Positions 39,788 through 43,621 of a stretch of 43,621 bases of DNA are shown piece after piece. The position numbers were made by a program, and so were the translations under genes. The DNA is from a virus. The notes beneath the pieces were generated by a model. The model worked only from the letters and a program-made list of their open reading frames with translations. It was not told the origin of the DNA and did no database searches. The stretch is from positions 1 to 43,621 of the IMG/VR virus record IMGVR_UViG_3300048818_000069; one strand, given 5' to 3'. Position 1 is the first letter of the stretch. The number at the start of each line of letters is the position of its first letter.

Positions 39788-39979
39788 ATGCTGGTCCATG
39801 ACCGTGACTGCGATACGCTACGCCCTATGGCACCGCTGCGTACGCCGTGCTCATGCCGCGAGCGGCGCCGAGCGCGCAAGGCCGAGCGCAGCGCAAACCG
39901 AAGCCTGTTCGACGGTGCCGTAACCATTGGCGAAGGTTGCTATTGGACTCGCCCGCTAGGCAGCAGCGATGGCGAGTGA
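39788..39979 (+). CDS. Basic hypothetical protein, 63 aa
   Basis: ATG 39788, two bases after the previous stop, gives MLVHDRDCDTLRPMAPLRTP, a highly basic CSCRERRRARKAERSANRSL stretch and FDGAVTIGEGCYWTRPLG at the end. Its 3' end overlaps the next gene by 11 bases in another frame. The Arg-rich middle suggests nucleic-acid contact. Confidence 0.6.
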   Translation: MLVHDRDCDTLRPMAPLRTPCSCRERRRARKAERSANRSLFDGAVTIGEGCYWTRPLGSSDGE

Positions 39980-40136
39980 GAAGCGCAAGTGCGGTTGCCG
40001 TAGCGACGGGCATCAATGGATACAGCTATGCCCTACGCACTTTGAAGAGTACAGGCTGGCGCATGAGCAGGCGCTGGCCGAGCACCGCGCGATGAATGAC
40101 TATCATTCACCAGACGTTGATCCAATTCTGAGGTAG
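39969..40136 (+). CDS. Small Cys/His-containing protein, 55 aa
   Basis: MASEKRKCGCRSDGHQWIQL, then CPTHFEEYRLAHEQALAEHR. C-G-C ... C-x-x-H is a possible metal site. It ends HSPDVDPILR, which resembles the ends of the 33886 gene and of TerS. AGCAGCG lies ahead of the ATG. Not recognised. Confidence 0.65.
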   Translation: MASEKRKCGCRSDGHQWIQLCPTHFEEYRLAHEQALAEHRAMNDYHSPDVDPILR

Positions 40137-40140
40137 AAAT

Positions 40141-40362
40141 ATGACAGACTTACCAGTCTCAAGCTATTGGACGCTGATCGCCGTGGAGCGCACGGGCAAG
40201 GCGCGTCCGCGCATCATGTTCGGGAAAACCCACATTGAGCTGAAAATGGAACTGATGGCGCGCAAAGAACCGGGCATATATTCGCACTTCGTCTGCATCG
40301 AGACGCGCGCTGATGAGCGCCCGATCATACATGTATTTGAACAGGAGTTACCCCCACAATGA
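40141..40362 (+). CDS. Hypothetical protein, 73 aa
   Basis: ATG 40141 lies four bases after a stop, with GAGGTAG as ribosome site. MTDLPVSSYWTLIAVERTGK, then KTHIELKMELMARKEPGIYS and FVCIETRADERPIIHVFEQE: alternating strands and a helix. Function unknown. ATGA overlap with the next gene. Confidence 0.66.
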   Translation: MTDLPVSSYWTLIAVERTGKARPRIMFGKTHIELKMELMARKEPGIYSHFVCIETRADERPIIHVFEQELPPQ

Positions 40363-40721
40363 AAACCGATTTTCCCGTTTTGTCCCGCAATAATTATCAA
40401 CACTTAGCTCGTAACGCATACGCGCTGCCGATCACACGCCTGCTATACCGCATCGGCGCCAACGATCCGACCATGATTTTTTCCTCCCAATCCGGCGCCG
40501 TAAACTTCGCAGAATGGCGCAAGCTATTCGATATCGCGGAGCGCGCCCGTCGATTTGGTAGAGGCGTCGGCCGCTACCCGCGCAAGGCGCGCACGTACAT
40601 CGGCGGTTATCGCTTATGGCGCGTGTACAAAAACGGAGACGTGCTAGTCGGATGCCAGCGCGTGCCCTACTGGGAAATCGTGCGCACTATGTTCGCCATC
40701 GATGCGAAGACAGCGCTATGA
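40359..40721 (+). CDS. Hypothetical protein, 120 aa
   Basis: MKTDFPVLSRNNYQHLARNA, then a middle with SGAVNFAEWRKLFDIAERARRFG and C-terminal GYRLWRVYKNGDVLVGCQRV, then PYWEIVRTMFAID. The final VGCQR-x-P-x-x-E-I segment matches the C-terminal VGCHRF-x-x-x-E-L of the 337-residue protein in this operon, so both share a small domain. Four-base overlaps on both sides. Confidence 0.7.
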   Translation: MKTDFPVLSRNNYQHLARNAYALPITRLLYRIGANDPTMIFSSQSGAVNFAEWRKLFDIAERARRFGRGVGRYPRKARTYIGGYRLWRVYKNGDVLVGCQRVPYWEIVRTMFAIDAKTAL

Positions 40722-41218
40722 TCTACAGCCGCACATACAATTCATTCACGCACGGTCGCATACCGCTCTCTATGGGCGCCAAGCAATTGATGCAGCACTT
40801 GCGCAACGCGATCAGCACGGCGATTGCCGATAACCAGTACAGCGCATCCGACAACGCGGTGGCGCGGGCGCGCGGCGAGCTGGCGAAGTACATATCCGGG
40901 CTTGAAGACACCAACGAAGCCGCGCGCCTGACTATGCTCACATTGCGCAACGAGCTTGATGCAGCGACGCACAGCGGGGCGCGCGAGCGGTACGCGTACC
41001 ACGGCTCGAGTGAGACGCGCACATGGCATGGCGGCCCTGGCGGATTGCAGAACCTTGCGCGGTTCAAATACGCGAAGCTTGCTTACGCGGTCGGCGCGGG
41101 CTGGATATCAGACACTGTGCCCTACGCTATGCCACTATGCGCCGTGCGTGAGAGCTGGCCGATGTACAAGCCACAATCGCGCATCATTGGTATGTTCTGC
41201 GACGGGCGCGTGTCATGA
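40718..41218 (+). CDS. Hypothetical protein, 166 aa
   Basis: ATG 40718 (ATGA overlap) gives MIYSRTYNSFTHGRIPLSMG. A helical middle (LMQHLRNAISTAIADNQYSA, DTNEAARLTMLTLRNELDAA) is followed by a Gly/Arg-rich TRTWHGGPGGLQNLARFKYA and PYAMPLCAVRESWPMYKP. Not recognised; overlaps the next start by four bases. Confidence 0.7.
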   Translation: MIYSRTYNSFTHGRIPLSMGAKQLMQHLRNAISTAIADNQYSASDNAVARARGELAKYISGLEDTNEAARLTMLTLRNELDAATHSGARERYAYHGSSETRTWHGGPGGLQNLARFKYAKLAYAVGAGWISDTVPYAMPLCAVRESWPMYKPQSRIIGMFCDGRVS

Positions 41219-41565
41219 CGCGCTGCCCGACTTGCGGGGGTAGCTGCGTCGGCTCATACGTCGTGCACGGGTTGATGCGCACAGACCCACAGTGGAACCT
41301 CGAGCGCCGGCAACCCGAGACGGGACCTCGCACTATCGAGTGGCAGGAACCACCCACGCTGAGGAAGCTCGAGCAGGCGCACCAAGTGTGGAGGCGCGCG
41401 GTAGCGGACTACGATGAAGCTCAGCGCCTATGCTACGGCGCCACTGTCTGCAAGGCGTACTGGGAGCGGGTAAACGACACGCGCGCCTACTACAACGACA
41501 TGCGGGCGCGGGAATTTGACGCGCATCAGGACAGACCCTGGACTGACAACCCCGGCCCCGGCTGA
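41215..41565 (+). CDS. Hypothetical protein with N-terminal Cys pair, 116 aa
   Basis: Starts MTRCPTCGGSCVGSYVVHGL, a C-x-x-C plus Cys that could be a degenerate zinc ribbon, then a helical region (TLRKLEQAHQVWRRAVADYD, VCKAYWERVNDTRAYYNDMR) and a Pro/Gly end. Last gene before the primase; 44 bases follow without a gene. Function unknown. Confidence 0.68.
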   Translation: MTRCPTCGGSCVGSYVVHGLMRTDPQWNLERRQPETGPRTIEWQEPPTLRKLEQAHQVWRRAVADYDEAQRLCYGATVCKAYWERVNDTRAYYNDMRAREFDAHQDRPWTDNPGPG

Positions 41566-41602
41566 TTGTGATACGCTGCCAGCACTAAACCAAGGCCCCG
41601 AC

Positions 41603-41620
41603 ATGACTCATGTTTTCTGA
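41603..41620 (+). other. Tiny upstream ORF (MTHVF) overlapping the primase start
   Basis: ATGACTCATGTTTTCTGA encodes five residues. AAGG lies at the proper distance for this ATG, while it is too far from the primase ATG at 41610, which is nested within the small ORF. Translation of the mini-ORF may couple to primase translation by reinitiation. Confidence 0.45.
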
Positions 41621-43621
41621 TTACGTCGCTATCGGCTGGAAGCTCTGCGCCATCGAGAAGGGTAACAAAGGCCCGCTCTATTCGTCGTGGAACGAGCACC
41701 CGATGCCCGATGATACGGTCGAGCTACTCGATGGCGCCGGCCTGCTCCATGCGCTAAGCGGCACGTGCGCGATCGATCTGGACGACACAGAGCTGGCCCG
41801 CCACTGGCTCGCCGAACGCGGCGTGGACATGGATGCCCTGCTCGCGGCTGACGACGCTGTGAAGATCATGAGCGGGCGCCACAACCGCGCCAAGCTGATC
41901 TACCGCATCGGCTCGCCGATGCGTACCATTATGCTGGCGAAGCACGGCATCGAGCTACGCTGTGCCACAGCCGAGGGTAAGAGCGTCCAGGACGCCCTAC
42001 CGCCGACCGTGCACCCTGTCACCAAGAAACCCTACTACTGGGAATGCGGCATAGTCGGCGACTGGCGTTCGCTGCCGACCATCCCTGCGGCCCTACTGGC
42101 GGCCTGGAGGGCCGAGGTAGGCACCCCCGTTACAGTGGCCGTGCCCCCTCCCGGATCGGCCGACGTGGATCGCCTGCGGGCCTTGCTGGCACGCCATGAC
42201 CCGAACGGCCCGTACGATCTATGGCTCAAGGCAGGCATGGCGCTGCACCACGCTACCAGCGGCAGCTCGATCGGGCTAGCGGTTTGGGATGAATGGTCGC
42301 GCAAGGGCACGGGCAAGTGCACGGACGGGACGCCCAAGTACAAGGGCGTCGCCGATCTGCGCCCGCACTGGGTCTCATTCTCGAGTGGCAGCGGCAAGCG
42401 CGTAGTCACGACGGCGAGCCTCGAGACCGAGCAGCCGGCCACCGCAGACGAGTTCCCCGAGGGCACCGACGTGCCATCTGACCCGCTCATCGAGTCTTCA
42501 GGGCTCGTGGTCAAACGCCAGCCGCGCATGCCGGCAGCGCTCGACAGGGACAAGAGCGGCGAGCCGCGCTCGAACGCTGCCAACGCCATGAAGGTGCTGA
42601 CGGCATGGATACATGACGGGACACTACCGCTGGCCTACGATGAATTCCTTGGTCGGTCCACGCTGGCCGGCAATACCCTGACCGACGCGGACAGCGAGCG
42701 TATTTGGGTCATGCTGCAGAGCAAGAGCGGGAAGCTCTCGACTGTTTCCTATGACACGACGTGCCACGCTATCAATGCCGCCGCGCAGGCGAACGTGGTC
42801 AATTGCGTCAAGGACTGGCTCGTTGCCCTCGAGTGGGACGGCAGGCCGCGCCTTGCAACGTGGATTGTGGACGCGTTCGGCAGCAGGCAGCCGCCAGCGT
42901 ATATCGCGGCGGTCGGCCGCAACTGGCTGGTGTCTATGGTCGCCCGCGCATTCGAGGCCGGCGCGTTTGTCAAGAGCGCTATCATTCTCGAGAGCGCGCA
43001 GGACGTTGGCAAGTCCAGCGCGTTTCGCGCGCTCATGCCACAGCGCCGATGGTTCGCCGAAATGCTCGCGGACTCGAGCACCAAGGACTGCGAGCAGCAA
43101 CTGCGCGGCCTATGGCTCGGCGAGTTCGCGGAAGGCTGGTTTCTGAAGCGAACGGACGTTGGGCGCTTGAAGCAGTTCATCGCCAACGACATCGACCGCT
43201 ACCGCGTAACGTATGGCCGCAATGAGCAGGAGCACCCGCGCCGATGCGTATTCGTCGTGAGTCTCAACCCCGAGCATGACATCGGCTACCTCAAGGACCA
43301 GACCGGAAACTGCCGCTTTTTCCCAGTAAAATGCACCAAAATCGACATTGACTACATCAAGGCCACGCGCGATCAGTTATTCGCCGAGGCCGTTGCCGAG
43401 TATAGGGTCTCGCCGCGCTGGTGGGACTGGCCCGAGGCCGAGGCCCTAGCGGAGCAGGAGGCGCGTAGAGTGCGTGAACCATTGGCAGACTACATCGGCG
43501 ACATTCCAGCAGACTACGAGCTGAAGGACAAACGCGGCCGGCGCTTCATCACAACTAAGATTGTGTTCGAGCATTTACGCTCGAGCGCGCATCTGGACCC
43601 GACCGAGTTCAACGAGAAGCG
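41610..43621 (+). CDS. Primase-polymerase/VapE-type superfamily 3-like helicase, 5' part
   Basis: The right-hand end of the window cuts this gene after about 670 residues. Domain order: prim-pol with ALSGTCAIDLDD (D56-x-D58 metal motif) and a following SGRHNRAKLIYR; PriCT-2-like middle (DPNGPYDLWLKAGMALHHAT, GLAVWDEWSRKGTGKC); then a VapE/virulence-associated E ATPase with Walker A ESAQDVGKSSAF (G467, K468, S469), Walker B LWLGEFAEG and a sensor segment FVVSLNPEHD. It combines primer synthesis and helicase unwinding. The ATG at 41610 is the only start after an in-frame TGA at 41604. It pairs functionally with the polymerase at the left end. Confidence 0.92.
   Translation, partial: MFSDYVAIGWKLCAIEKGNKGPLYSSWNEHPMPDDTVELLDGAGLLHALSGTCAIDLDDTELARHWLAERGVDMDALLAADDAVKIMSGRHNRAKLIYRIGSPMRTIMLAKHGIELRCATAEGKSVQDALPPTVHPVTKKPYYWECGIVGDWRSLPTIPAALLAAWRAEVGTPVTVAVPPPGSADVDRLRALLARHDPNGPYDLWLKAGMALHHATSGSSIGLAVWDEWSRKGTGKCTDGTPKYKGVADLRPHWVSFSSGSGKRVVTTASLETEQPATADEFPEGTDVPSDPLIESSGLVVKRQPRMPAALDRDKSGEPRSNAANAMKVLTAWIHDGTLPLAYDEFLGRSTLAGNTLTDADSERIWVMLQSKSGKLSTVSYDTTCHAINAAAQANVVNCVKDWLVALEWDGRPRLATWIVDAFGSRQPPAYIAAVGRNWLVSMVARAFEAGAFVKSAIILESAQDVGKSSAFRALMPQRRWFAEMLADSSTKDCEQQLRGLWLGEFAEGWFLKRTDVGRLKQFIANDIDRYRVTYGRNEQEHPRRCVFVVSLNPEHDIGYLKDQTGNCRFFPVKCTKIDIDYIKATRDQLFAEAVAEYRVSPRWWDWPEAEALAEQEARRVREPLADYIGDIPADYELKDKRGRRFITTKIVFEHLRSSAHLDPTEFNEK

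Overview
The window is a large part of a tailed double-stranded DNA phage genome (or a complete prophage-like phage), most likely with a short-tailed, podovirus-type particle. The evidence is a full head and tail morphogenesis set on one strand, a replication set on the other, a lysis cassette, and almost no intergenic space. Both ends cut through genes: a family A DNA polymerase at the left and a primase-helicase at the right. The genome therefore continues on both sides or is circular/permuted. High G+C, AGGAG-type ribosome sites, a nested Rz/Rz1 spanin pair, bacterial lipoboxes and a near-consensus sigma-54 promoter point to a Gram-negative, probably proteobacterial host. I see no integrase, tRNA, IS element or CRISPR array.

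Layout. (1) 1-7056, plus strand: polymerase end, VRR-NUC nuclease, SNF2-like helicase, nucleotide-metabolism proteins (DUF4406; MazZ-like dATP/dGTP diphosphohydrolase), a metallophosphoesterase, an HslV-like Ntn hydrolase, and a GH5 glycosidase whose two parts are joined by a run of 23 prolines. (2) 7060-9510, minus strand: lysis cassette (GH24 lysozyme, small membrane proteins, Rz with Rz1 nested inside it, a two-TM holin candidate) and an endonuclease VII. (3) 9542-33271, minus strand, transcribed right to left: an unidentified membrane protein, small and large terminase, portal, scaffold, two exported proteins, major capsid, cement-like protein, head-tail adaptor, very large nozzle protein, GNAT-like protein, a block of Ala/Gly/Gln-rich internal-virion candidates (one with a likely ADP-ribosyltransferase-like C-terminus), a collagen-like fibre and a small structural protein. 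(4) 33272-33885: a gene-free divergent control region with promoters, a terminator, an 18-bp palindrome, a 12-bp inverted repeat and tandem 8-mers; it is a candidate replication origin. (5) 33886-41565, plus strand: a DNA-binding-like protein followed by 27 small, mostly unrecognised genes chained by ATGA overlaps behind a sigma-54-like promoter. This accessory operon is the least explained part of the window. (6) 41610 to the end: primase-polymerase/VapE-type helicase.

The plus-strand arms would supply replication, nucleotide supply and host takeover, and the minus-strand arm packaging, particle assembly and lysis. The capsid genes seem to form an internal transcription unit, with their own promoter upstream and two intrinsic terminators downstream. 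The features most worth following are the sigma-54 promoter with its small-gene operon, a (GC)7 tract that breaks one of those genes, the ART-like tail of a virion protein, the proline-bridged GH5 enzyme and a strong excess of the hexamer CTCGAG.
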